A stretch of 6,945 nucleotides of DNA from Anaerolineaceae bacterium UBA5224. GTDB lineage: Bacteria; Chloroflexota; Anaerolineae; Anaerolineales; Anaerolineaceae. The DNA is taken from NCBI GenBank assembly GCA_002409365.1, contig DHUW01000030.1, positions 2,705 to 9,649 of the forward strand. Direction: 5' to 3'. A program made the position numbers and the translations under genes. This document shows, piece by piece, positions 1 through 6,014 of this stretch. The notes under the pieces are model-generated. The model did no database searches, was not told where the DNA came from, and saw only the letters and a list, made by a program, of their open reading frames with translations. Positions within the stretch are counted from its first letter, which is position 1. Each line of letters opens with the position of its first letter.

Positions 1-765
1 GCGGTTGTTGCCGGTTGGCTCTACCAGAAATTTGGGATCACGGTAAACACCATATTTTTTCTTGCCCTGACTGGTTTGAGCATAATTACTTTACTTTTGA
101 TGCCAGAATCTGTATTTAAGGAAGAGACGGAAGAGGACGATCACCAGGAGAAGCTCGGGCTTTCAGCGGTGCTCAAATTGATCGTATCCCACCGTTTTTT
201 GTGGCTCATGGCGTTGGCACTCGCAATTTCGGATCCAACCCAGGATGGAGTGCGCTCTTTTGAGCCCATTTACATGCAGAGCCTGGGTTTAGGCGCGGTG
301 TTTGTTGGTCTTTCCAATTCGTTGAGTGCTATCGGGGAAGTGCCATTTATGATGTACGCTGATCGGGTAATACGCAAGTTTGGTATCCGGCAAATAATTA
401 TCGCTGTTATTCTTTTCGACCTTGTCAGACGCTTACTGGTGTGGTTTTTCCCTTCAGGTCCAATGGTTTTTATTACCGCCGTGATTACATCAGCCAGTTT
501 CACTTTTCGCCTGGTGGGTACGCTCACGCTTATTAATATCTCTCTGCCAAAACGGGTCACCAGCACAGCAAATGCCTTTATCTACGTAACCATGTTTGGT
601 ATTGCCTACATGATCAGCAATGCCATCAGCGGTTTTGTGTATGACCGTTTCGGTAACCAGGATGTCTACCTGGTAGGAGCCGCATTCTGTGCGGTATCTT
701 TGTTGCTGGCTTTGATCGCTGGCAAGTACGAACCAAAATCTGAACCAATGGGTAACCCCATGTAG
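1..765 (+). CDS. MFS transporter, C-terminal part (5' end outside window)
   Basis: The frame is open from base 1 to the TAG at 763-765, so this is the last 254 residues of a longer protein. An internal TTG at 76 is not a credible start because it lies in the middle of a membrane helix. Hydrophobic segments at about residues 17-35, 66-80, 97-118, 130-149, 153-175, 190-212 and 222-241 fit TM6 to TM12 of a 12-helix Major Facilitator Superfamily carrier. The acidic loop at residues 40-50 fits the long central cytoplasmic loop. The loop after the TM8 equivalent carries YADRVIRKFG, the C-half counterpart of MFS motif A, and GFVYDRFG follows the TM11 equivalent. The charged C-terminus is probably cytoplasmic. 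It should be a proton- or ion-coupled inner-membrane transporter; the substrate cannot be read from the sequence. The next gene starts 13 bp downstream, so the two are probably co-transcribed, which makes drug efflux an attractive but unproven role. Confidence 0.88.
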   Translation, partial: AVVAGWLYQKFGITVNTIFFLALTGLSIITLLLMPESVFKEETEEDDHQEKLGLSAVLKLIVSHRFLWLMALALAISDPTQDGVRSFEPIYMQSLGLGAVFVGLSNSLSAIGEVPFMMYADRVIRKFGIRQIIIAVILFDLVRRLLVWFFPSGPMVFITAVITSASFTFRLVGTLTLINISLPKRVTSTANAFIYVTMFGIAYMISNAISGFVYDRFGNQDVYLVGAAFCAVSLLLALIAGKYEPKSEPMGNPM

Positions 766-766
766 T

Positions 767-776
767 GGGAGGGGAG
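767..776 (+). promoter_or_regulatory. Strong Shine-Dalgarno that fixes a TTG start
   Basis: The purine run GGGAGGGGAG lies directly after the MFS stop codon and just before TTG at 779. The next in-frame ATG, at 875, has no comparable purine stretch in front of it, and using it would remove 32 residues. This ribosome binding site is the reason for choosing the TTG start. Confidence 0.75.
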
Positions 777-778
777 TA

Positions 779-1969
779 TTGAGCGAACTTAACACTTTGC
801 GACCATCCGACCCGGAGCTGGCTGAACTGCTGGCTGATTTTCCTACGCGCAGTCCTTCAGGCGAAATCCCGGTAATGGATGAGGAGGAAGTCTCGCGGGT
901 GCTATCACTGGCTGAGATTGCCGGCATTCCGGTTGTGGTGGACGGCGGTTGGGCAGTGGATGCCCTGTTAGGCTGGCAAACGCGCGAGCATTCTGACCTG
1001 GACCTGGCGATCAACCAGCAATACCTCCCCCGTTTACTCAACATTCTGCGGCGTCTGGATTACCGATACTTACCCAGGGGGGATGAGTGGCTGCACAATT
1101 TTGTCCTGGAAAACGGCGCCGGTCATCAGATCGACCTGCACAGCTTCGTACGCAACAGCAAGGGTCAGATCGTGGGCGGTGTGGAATACCCCGGCGATTC
1201 CCTTACCGGCCAGGGTAGAATTGCGGGCAAGGATGTGGCTTGCATCCAACCGGAATGGCTGGTTGATTTTCACCTCGGTTATGCCTTTGACCGCCAGGAT
1301 TACCAGGATGTGACCTATATATGTAATCTTTTCAAGTTGGCTTTGCCAGCGGAATACCGTGATTATGCTGTCGATCTCTATGAAGGCAAGCAGCCTGGAA
1401 CCTGGCATCTGCCGGAGCGTTTCAGCGTACGTGTAACTCAGAGCCCAGCCGATTACCTGGCGTTCACGAATATCATGGATAAGAACAGGCGCGATGGTCT
1501 CTCTTCAGAGCTTCAGGCAACCATCCTTGAATTGCTCGAGAGGTGTATAGAACCGCAGGATGTAAGTCTGGCTGATTTTCGTGGTGCCGGCTTACGCTCA
1601 GGTCTGATTTTGTTGGAAGATGAGCGCGTGATCGGCGCCTGCGAACTCATTTTTCTGCCAGCAGAAAACGGGAAAAATGCAGACGATGAAAAATGGAGTA
1701 TCCGCCAGGTATCCTTTTCGAGACGGGCTGATTATTCGTCGTTGTTCTTAGTGCTGGTGGGCTCTGCCACCAAGGAAGCCCAAAGAGCAGGAGCAAACAA
1801 AGTGGAAGTAATGCCGTTGGATGACATCACCCAACCCCGACCAGCGCTCCCAGACCGTTACGATATGGGAGAGATTGGTTTTGCCAGCTTTTATGCAAAG
1901 GCTGGATTCCGACGTTTGGAGCCCTTACCAGGCAGCCGCTGGATATGGGAGGAAAAAAGTGGTCGTTGA
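779..1969 (+). CDS. Fusion of aminoglycoside/lincosamide-type nucleotidyltransferase with a GNAT-like acetyltransferase
   Basis: This 396-residue cytoplasmic protein appears to have two domains. Residues about 35-205 resemble the ANT(2'')/LinA-type nucleotidyltransferases, which transfer AMP to drug hydroxyls. The visible motifs are VVVDGGWAVDALLG (GGW at 56-58), REHSDLDLAI with the metal-binding pair D73 and D75, a third acidic candidate D119 in HQIDLHSF, and a late HLGYAFDRQDYQDV stretch at 165-178 typical of this family. Residues about 215-396 look like a GNAT N-acetyltransferase: a strand pattern SGLILLEDERVIGACEL at 274-290, a helix near 325-340, and FYAKAGFRRLEPL at 371-383 matching the usual GNAT FYxKxGF element. 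The classical acetyl-CoA loop (R/Q-x-x-G-x-G/A) is not clearly present, so the second activity is less certain. ANT family members alone are usually about 170-260 residues, so the extra half is real. The TTG start is supported by a strong Shine-Dalgarno. It follows the MFS gene by 13 bp and probably shares its mRNA. Antibiotic inactivation is inferred; natural substrates may differ. Confidence 0.8.
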   Translation: MSELNTLRPSDPELAELLADFPTRSPSGEIPVMDEEEVSRVLSLAEIAGIPVVVDGGWAVDALLGWQTREHSDLDLAINQQYLPRLLNILRRLDYRYLPRGDEWLHNFVLENGAGHQIDLHSFVRNSKGQIVGGVEYPGDSLTGQGRIAGKDVACIQPEWLVDFHLGYAFDRQDYQDVTYICNLFKLALPAEYRDYAVDLYEGKQPGTWHLPERFSVRVTQSPADYLAFTNIMDKNRRDGLSSELQATILELLERCIEPQDVSLADFRGAGLRSGLILLEDERVIGACELIFLPAENGKNADDEKWSIRQVSFSRRADYSSLFLVLVGSATKEAQRAGANKVEVMPLDDITQPRPALPDRYDMGEIGFASFYAKAGFRRLEPLPGSRWIWEEKSGR

Positions 1970-2140
1970 GTCAAGCCTCATTCAAAGACCCCTCCCACGC
2001 CTGCAAAATATGAGCACAATATTTCCAAAAAGACTCACAATCAATACCGCCTCGCAAAAAACATCTTGTTTATGCAGCTTCGTTTGTTTAATCAACCAGG
2101 CGGTATAACTAAAATATCTTAAAACGCTGAAAGGATTGCC
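1970..2140. other. Intergenic region upstream of the aldo/keto reductase
   Basis: This 171-bp gap has no credible gene. It contains a weak AT-only hairpin (AAATAT 2006-2011 with ATATTT 2019-2024) and the nested inverted repeat annotated separately. I find no U-tract terminator for the preceding gene and no good -35/-10 pair. TATAAC (2104-2109) and TAAAAT (2110-2115) are possible -10 boxes without a matching -35. Confidence 0.5.
2044..2106 (+). repeat. Nested inverted repeat in the leader of the aldo/keto reductase gene
   Basis: ATACCGCCT at 2044-2052 is perfectly complementary to AGGCGGTAT at 2098-2106, a 9-bp stem separated by 45 bp. Inside it sits a second hairpin: GCA 2054-2056 plus AAACA 2059-2063 pair with TGTTT 2067-2071 plus TGC 2073-2075 around a TCT loop. 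No T-run follows the outer stem, so it is not a standard terminator. It could be a structured 5' leader or a pair of protein-binding half-sites; the right arm overlaps a possible -10 box. Confidence 0.45.
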
Positions 2141-3076
2141 ATGTACACCATCTCAATAACACCCGAAATACAAGCCAGCGCACTCATCCTGGGTTGTATG
2201 CGCATTGACGAACTCTCCGCCACCCAACTCGATACACACCTTAAAACGGCCCTTGATCTGGGAATTAATCTTTTTGATCACGCTGACATTTACGGTGGCA
2301 ACGGTGGATGTGAACAGCTGTTTGGCGATTGGCTGCGAGCCAATCCTGGCATGCGAGACCAGATGTTGATCCAGTCGAAATGCGGAATCGTTCAAGATGA
2401 AGAAGGCAATAATACCGCTTTCAATTTTTCTTACGATTACATCCTGAGATCCGTTGAGGGTTCTCTTAGCCGCTTAGGGGTTGACCATCTTGACATTCTC
2501 TTGTTGCACCGACCGGATGCCCTGTTTGAGCCCGAAGAAGTTGCTGCTGCTTTCGACGCTCTTTTCATTAGCGGTAAAGTGCGAGCGTTTGGTGTCAGCA
2601 ACATGAACTCCGGTCAAATGGAACTGCTACGTTCTGCCAGTAATCACAAACTGGTTGCAGATCAAATTGAGTTTGGTCCCATGCATACCGGCATGATCGA
2701 TCATGCACTGCGCATGAACACCATGCTCCCCTTCTCAGAAGATCATGATTCGGGAACGCTTGATTACTGCCGTTTGCACGAAATCGTCATCCAGGCATGG
2801 TCTCCTTTCCAGTACGGCGTTTTTGAAGGAACATATATCGATAACCCCAAATTTCCACAACTTAACCAGGTCCTTCAGGAAGTCGGGGATAAGTATGGTT
2901 TGACAAAAAATGGTGTGGTAGCAGCCTGGATTGCACGGCACCCCGCCAAAATGCAATTGATTGCCGGGACGACAAACAGCCAGCGCCTGAAAGAGGTCGC
3001 TAAAGGAATGGACTTCCCGCTTCAACGGGAGGATTGGTATCGCATCTATACAACCGAAGGGCGTGATCTACCGTAA
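2141..3076 (+). CDS. Aldo/keto reductase, YdhF-like
   Basis: This 311-residue cytosolic oxidoreductase has the aldo/keto reductase TIM-barrel pattern and should use NAD(P)H to reduce a carbonyl compound; the substrate is unknown. The catalytic tetrad is visible: D46 and Y51 in FDHADIYGG, K80 in IQSKCG, and H123 in LLHRPD. Other family marks are GKVRAFGVSN (145-154), DQIEFGP (174-180) and the cofactor phosphate-binding segment IAGTTNSQRLKE (274-285). The strings DHADIYGG, SKCGI and HRPD-x-L, together with the ending WYRIYTTEGRDLP, closely recall E. coli YdhF and separate it from classical AKR1 enzymes. Length is normal for the family. The ATG start is preceded by AAAGGA at 2130-2135 with 5-bp spacing. 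It lies 171 bp after the preceding gene and 85 bp before the next, so it may be its own transcription unit. No missing catalytic residue is seen. Confidence 0.92.
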   Translation: MYTISITPEIQASALILGCMRIDELSATQLDTHLKTALDLGINLFDHADIYGGNGGCEQLFGDWLRANPGMRDQMLIQSKCGIVQDEEGNNTAFNFSYDYILRSVEGSLSRLGVDHLDILLLHRPDALFEPEEVAAAFDALFISGKVRAFGVSNMNSGQMELLRSASNHKLVADQIEFGPMHTGMIDHALRMNTMLPFSEDHDSGTLDYCRLHEIVIQAWSPFQYGVFEGTYIDNPKFPQLNQVLQEVGDKYGLTKNGVVAAWIARHPAKMQLIAGTTNSQRLKEVAKGMDFPLQREDWYRIYTTEGRDLP

Positions 3077-3137
3077 ATTCCGGCCTGTTCTCACTGTGCC
3101 ATGGTGAAAAACACAACATCTGCTAAAACTTGTGTCT

Positions 3138-3143
3138 TATAAT
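3138..3143 (+). promoter_or_regulatory. Possible -10 box for the first DegV gene
   Basis: A consensus TATAAT lies 18 bp before the chosen ATG at 3162. No recognisable -35 is found 16-18 bp upstream. Transcription from it would begin near 3150, inside the Shine-Dalgarno region, giving a very short leader. It may be fortuitous. Confidence 0.25.
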
Positions 3144-3146
3144 AGC

Positions 3147-3154
3147 GGAAAGAG
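3147..3154 (+). promoter_or_regulatory. Shine-Dalgarno deciding the start of the first DegV gene
   Basis: GGAAAGAG sits 7 bp before the ATG at 3162. The frame is also open from a GTG at 3132, which would add ten residues unlike anything in DegV proteins. The ATG gives a protein beginning MIKFVCDSTADIP, which aligns with the second DegV from residue 1 and gives the same 282-residue length. Confidence 0.7.
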
Positions 3155-3161
3155 TTTTTAT

Positions 3162-4010
3162 ATGATTAAATTCGTCTGTGATAGCACTGCTGATATACCC
3201 TCAGGGCTGATCGAGGAATATGATATTCAGATCGTTCCAACCCACCTCATTTGGGGCGAGGAAGATTTTCTCGATCGCGTTACCATCCAGCCAGAAGAGT
3301 TTTACCGAAGGGCGACGATTGACCCTGTCCCACCCACATCTGCCACTCCTACAATCGGTGAGTTCAAAACAGCATATGACACCGCGATCGCCAAAGGTGC
3401 CACGGAAATTATCTGTATGCCGATCGGCTCTAAACTCAGCTCGACCTTAAAAATCGCCCGGCTGACTGCCACGGACTATCCAGTGCCGATTCATGTTGTC
3501 GACACACTGGGAACAACCATGCTTACTGGTTGGCAGGTCCTCGCTGGGGCACGGCGTGCTGCTGAGGGGGGTTCCGTAGATGAAGTCCTGAACGTAATCG
3601 AAGAAACCAGAAAATCGGTTTTTGTACTCTTTGGACTGGATACACTTTCCTGGGTGGCACGCGGCGGTCGAATGGGCAACAGCTTTCGCTGGCTCACTAG
3701 CACGGTGCCGATTAAACCAGTCATATCCTTAAGCTCCGATAAGGGCAAGTTCGAAGCTATTGCCCTGAAACGCACTTACAAAGGTGTAAAAGAAAGTCTC
3801 CTTAATGCCTTTTTTAAACGTGTGCCGCAAATTCCCAGGTGCCGCCTGGCAATCTTGCATGGCGATGCGCTTGAGAGTGCCCTGGAATTAAAAGACCGAA
3901 TCCTGGAGGTTGCACAACCGATGGAATTGTTCATCACCAGCACCGGTCCGGTGGTTGGGCTGCACACTGGTCCAAAAGCCTTGGGGCTGTGCGTTCATCC
4001 GCAGGTTTGA
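3162..4010 (+). CDS. DegV family (FakB-like) fatty-acid-binding protein, divergent paralog
   Basis: This 282-residue DegV-fold protein is probably cytosolic. In the characterised members (FakB), it holds a fatty acid for phosphorylation by the kinase FakA, feeding phospholipid synthesis. The N-terminal domain begins IKFVCDSTADIP. The family's PTS motif is at 58-60, KLSST at 91-95 (S93 at the position of the FakB ligand serine), HVVDT at 111-115, and ARGGRMG at 166-172. TGPVVGLHTGP at 261-271 includes H268, equivalent to the C-terminal ligand histidine. Compared with its neighbour, SGT is replaced by SST and the usual HxGPG end is HTGPK, so a glycine of the canonical motif is missing. Roughly 40% of positions match the downstream paralog by hand count. 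FakB-type function is inferred; no fakA-like gene is in the window. The start is set by the Shine-Dalgarno and by alignment with the paralog. Confidence 0.88.
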   Translation: MIKFVCDSTADIPSGLIEEYDIQIVPTHLIWGEEDFLDRVTIQPEEFYRRATIDPVPPTSATPTIGEFKTAYDTAIAKGATEIICMPIGSKLSSTLKIARLTATDYPVPIHVVDTLGTTMLTGWQVLAGARRAAEGGSVDEVLNVIEETRKSVFVLFGLDTLSWVARGGRMGNSFRWLTSTVPIKPVISLSSDKGKFEAIALKRTYKGVKESLLNAFFKRVPQIPRCRLAILHGDALESALELKDRILEVAQPMELFITSTGPVVGLHTGPKALGLCVHPQV

Positions 4011-4133
4011 GCCAAGTGATAAATGTCACAAAACGAGGTGAGAGCAATCAATTCCTGTTCATACGCTTTCCTTTTGGAATTAAACTAAATAGGATAAAGT
4101 CGCTCACATTGACGAGAAGAAACGGGAGGAAGT
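4011..4133. other. Spacer between the two DegV genes with a candidate weak promoter
   Basis: This 123-bp gap has no hairpin terminator. TTCATA at 4058-4063 and TAAACT at 4081-4086 are separated by 17 bp and each match 4 of 6 sigma-70 consensus bases, so the second DegV gene may have its own promoter as well as read-through from the first. Confidence 0.3.
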
Positions 4134-4982
4134 ATGATCAAAATCGTGACTGACAGTGCCAGTGATATTCCCGGGGAACTAACCAGGGAATATGGCATCA
4201 TCAAGGTACCCACTCACATCATATGGGATGGAGAACAATACCTGGATAGCGTCACGATGACAGCGGACGAGTTTTACCGTCGACTACCAACCACAACTGC
4301 AATCCCCACCTCTTCGCAACCCAGTTCGGGAGAATTCCTTGCAGCCTTCAAGGAGGCTGCTGCCCAGGGTGCAACTGAAATTGTGTGCCTCACTGTCAGC
4401 AGCAAGCTCAGCGGCACATTTGATTCCGCCGGTAACGCTGCCCGAGAAAGTATTGTGCCAGTGCATGTGGTGGATACTCGCTCAATTTCCATGCAGCAGG
4501 GTTGGCAAGTCCTGGCAGCAGCTCAAGCAGCACGCCTGGGTGCATCGCTGCAACAGGTGCTGGATGCCATCGAAAGCATTCGCCAAAAAGTGGTCTTTTC
4601 AGTAGGGCTGCCATCGCTAACCAATCTTGCCCGCACCGGAAGATTGGGGCCCGCCTTCAAATTGATCAGCAATGTTGTGATATCGGTGCATCCATTGGTA
4701 GCAGTCAATTCGGATACCGGAAAAATAGAACCGGTAGGTTTGGCGCGCACAAAAAAATCCATGTTGGATAAGGTATTCAACCACTTCAGGCAGAAAATTG
4801 GCGAGGGTCTCAGGCTGCACGCAGCTGTCATGCATGGTTCTGCGAAAGAAGAAGCGAATTATTTGAAAGAACGCATCGAACAGGAATTGGCACCTGTAGA
4901 AATGATTTTATTAAGCACCGGACCTGTTTTAGGAGCCCATGCCGGTCCCGGTTCGGTCGCGATCAGTGGGTATTACGAATAA
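4134..4982 (+). CDS. DegV family (FakB-like) fatty-acid-binding protein, canonical paralog
   Basis: This 282-residue cytosolic DegV protein is collinear with the upstream copy, with at most a one-residue offset after about residue 185. The N-terminal domain starts IKIVTDSASDIP. Ligand-site motifs are all standard: PTSSQPS at 58-64, SSKLSGT at 89-95 with S93, HVVDTRS at 111-117, ARTGRLG at 166-172, and STGPVLGAHAGPG at 261-273 with H269. Characterised FakB proteins bind a fatty acid through the PTS threonine, the SGT-motif serine and this histidine, and pass it to FakA for phosphorylation. The specific fatty acid here is unknown. GGGAGGAAG immediately before the ATG is an excellent Shine-Dalgarno. 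The gene ends upstream of a strong terminator and converges with nagB. Assignment to the family is secure; the FakB role is inferred. Confidence 0.93.
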   Translation: MIKIVTDSASDIPGELTREYGIIKVPTHIIWDGEQYLDSVTMTADEFYRRLPTTTAIPTSSQPSSGEFLAAFKEAAAQGATEIVCLTVSSKLSGTFDSAGNAARESIVPVHVVDTRSISMQQGWQVLAAAQAARLGASLQQVLDAIESIRQKVVFSVGLPSLTNLARTGRLGPAFKLISNVVISVHPLVAVNSDTGKIEPVGLARTKKSMLDKVFNHFRQKIGEGLRLHAAVMHGSAKEEANYLKERIEQELAPVEMILLSTGPVLGAHAGPGSVAISGYYE

Positions 4983-4990
4983 TTAGTTTT

Positions 4991-5035
4991 TATTAGAGAG
5001 GACCGTTTTTCCGAAAACAGGATAACGGTCTAATA
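4991..5035 (+). other. Stem-loop in the 3' untranslated region of the second DegV gene
   Basis: GACCGTT at 5001-5007 pairs with AACGGTC at 5024-5030 (7 bp). Beyond a five-base bulge, TATTA at 4991-4995 pairs with TAATA at 5031-5035. The loop could form a competing small hairpin, GTTTT 5005-5009 with AAAAC 5014-5018 around TCCG. No T-run follows it; the true terminator begins 3 bp later. It may stabilise the 3' end or aid termination. Confidence 0.45.
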
Positions 5036-5037
5036 GT

Positions 5038-5070
5038 AAGGGAGACCTTCCATGGTCTCCCTTCATTTTT
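5038..5070 (+). terminator. Rho-independent terminator of the DegV genes
   Basis: AAGGGAGACC at 5038-5047 is perfectly complementary to GGTCTCCCTT at 5054-5063, giving a 10-bp stem with loop TTCCAT, followed by CA and five Ts at 5066-5070. It lies 55 bp after the stop of the second DegV gene. On the minus strand the hairpin is not followed by a T-run, so it mainly serves the plus strand. Confidence 0.9.
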
Positions 5071-5154
5071 ATCTAAAAAATAGCTTTGGTGACGGTAGTA
5101 AGCTCTCACCTTAGGTAAGAACAATTCCCCACCTCCGTCTCGGCAGGTTGATCG

Positions 5155-5170
5155 TAGAGGTTTCCCTCTA
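5155..5170 (-). other. Small hairpin directly after the nagB stop codon
   Basis: TAGAGG (5155-5160) pairs with CCTCTA (5165-5170) around a four-base loop, beginning one base beyond the nagB stop. On the nagB strand no U-tract follows, so it is not a classical terminator. It could protect the mRNA 3' end. Confidence 0.3.
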
Positions 5171-5171
5171 T

Positions 5172-5900
5172 TTATTGTACCAATGACAAAGCAGCTTTAT
5201 CTGCGATCAGGGTCACGTTCGGGTGTACCTGAAGGATCGAGGCAGGAAGCATGGGGTCAATGGGACCTTCCAGCATCTCCTTAACAGCTTCAGCCTTACC
5301 GGAACCGCTGGCGAGGACCAAAATTCTTCTCGCACCAAGGATCGATTTCATGCCCATCGAAATGGCTTGCCGGGGAACTTCGTCTTCCGAATCAAAAAAG
5401 CGGGCGTTGTCTTCAATCGTATTTTGTTTCAGATCGACCAGGCGGGTCTGAGCAGAAAAATACTTGCCGGGTTCATTAAAGGCGATATGCCCGTTGCTGC
5501 CAATGCCGAGTAATTGCATATCGATCCCACCCGAAGTTTCAATTAGCTCGTCATATTGCTTACCGTAACCCTGGGGATCGGTGGTCAGTCCATTCGGAAC
5601 ATGGATGTTCTCAGGCACAATATCGATATGATCGAACAAGTTTAGCTGCATAAAGTGGGCATAACTTTGCTCATGGGATGAAGATAACCCGTAATATTCA
5701 TCCAGGTTGAAAGAACGCACATCCTTGAAACTGAGCCCGTCTTCGTTATAAAACCGGATCAGTTCCTGGTAGGTGCCAATGGGGGTAGACCCAGTCGCCA
5801 AACCAAGAATACAATCTGGTTTGAGCAAAACCTGGGCTGCAATAAACCGGGCTGCTCTACGGCTCATATCGTCATAATCTTGCGCTCTGATAATCAACAT
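5172..5900 (-). CDS. nagB: Glucosamine-6-phosphate deaminase
   Basis: NagB converts glucosamine 6-phosphate to fructose 6-phosphate and ammonia in the cytosol, the step that brings amino sugars into glycolysis. The 242-residue protein shows LGLATGSTPIGTYQEL at 32-47 (phosphate-binding loop) and FNLDEYYGL at 64-72 with D67 as the proton-transfer aspartate. GIGSNGHIAFNEPG at 132-145 carries the ring-opening H138 and the partner E143. The position of E. coli D141 is N136, as in the Bacillus-type enzymes. The length also matches those short forms rather than the longer, allosteric E. coli form, so GlcNAc-6-P activation is not expected. The ATG is preceded on its strand by AAGGAGTG. It is divergent from the kbl-like gene and converges with the DegV genes. 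No nagA or sugar transporter is adjacent. Confidence 0.96.
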   Translation of the reverse strand: MLIIRAQDYDDMSRRAARFIAAQVLLKPDCILGLATGSTPIGTYQELIRFYNEDGLSFKDVRSFNLDEYYGLSSSHEQSYAHFMQLNLFDHIDIVPENIHVPNGLTTDPQGYGKQYDELIETSGGIDMQLLGIGSNGHIAFNEPGKYFSAQTRLVDLKQNTIEDNARFFDSEDEVPRQAISMGMKSILGARRILVLASGSGKAEAVKEMLEGPIDPMLPASILQVHPNVTLIADKAALSLVQ

Positions 5901-6014
5901 TTGTCACTCCTTGAACTGAAAATTCTAAAAAATTATACTGCATCAGATAAGAGTAGCGGGAAAACAGGAGGGTATAATCTATAAAAATACTCACCAGATA
6001 AGAACGAGGAGATT
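5901..6014. promoter_or_regulatory. Divergent promoter region of nagB and the kbl-like gene
   Basis: Two perfect TATAAT boxes point away from each other: minus strand at 5932-5937, 31 bp before nagB, and plus strand at 5973-5978, 36 bp before the kbl-like gene. The -35 positions expected for each would overlap around 5949-5960, and neither resembles TTGACA, so activator help or mutual interference is possible. CAGATAAGA occurs twice, at 5944-5952 and 5995-6003, flanking the plus-strand -10 box. Confidence 0.55.

Noticed and set aside
490..1044. 184-codon open frame on the minus strand across the end of the MFS gene and the start of the fusion gene
   Set aside because: It is antisense to two well-supported genes, is Ser/Arg-rich and low in complexity, and has no recognisable motif.
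3085..3110. Small TCAC/GTGA hairpin after the aldo/keto reductase gene
   Set aside because: Only four base pairs and no T-run follow, so it is not a terminator.
3132..3161. Ten-residue N-terminal extension of the first DegV from GTG at 3132
   Set aside because: The ATG at 3162 has a better-placed Shine-Dalgarno and gives an N-terminus that aligns exactly with the paralog; the extension also overlaps a TATAAT.
4274..4835. Several overlapping open frames on both strands inside the second DegV gene
   Set aside because: All lie within a gene with intact family motifs; their translations show no conserved motif and they are explained as shadow frames.
5075..5110. Possible minus-strand terminator for nagB (GGTGA/TCACC stem, then six Ts)
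   Set aside because: The stem is only 5 bp with a 13-base loop, and the T-run starts 8 bases after it, so it is too weak to call.
5300..5310. Asparagine in place of the E. coli NagB D141 as a possible inactivating change
   Set aside because: N136 (5493-5495 on the minus strand) is the normal residue in the short Bacillus-type NagB family, and the other catalytic residues are intact.
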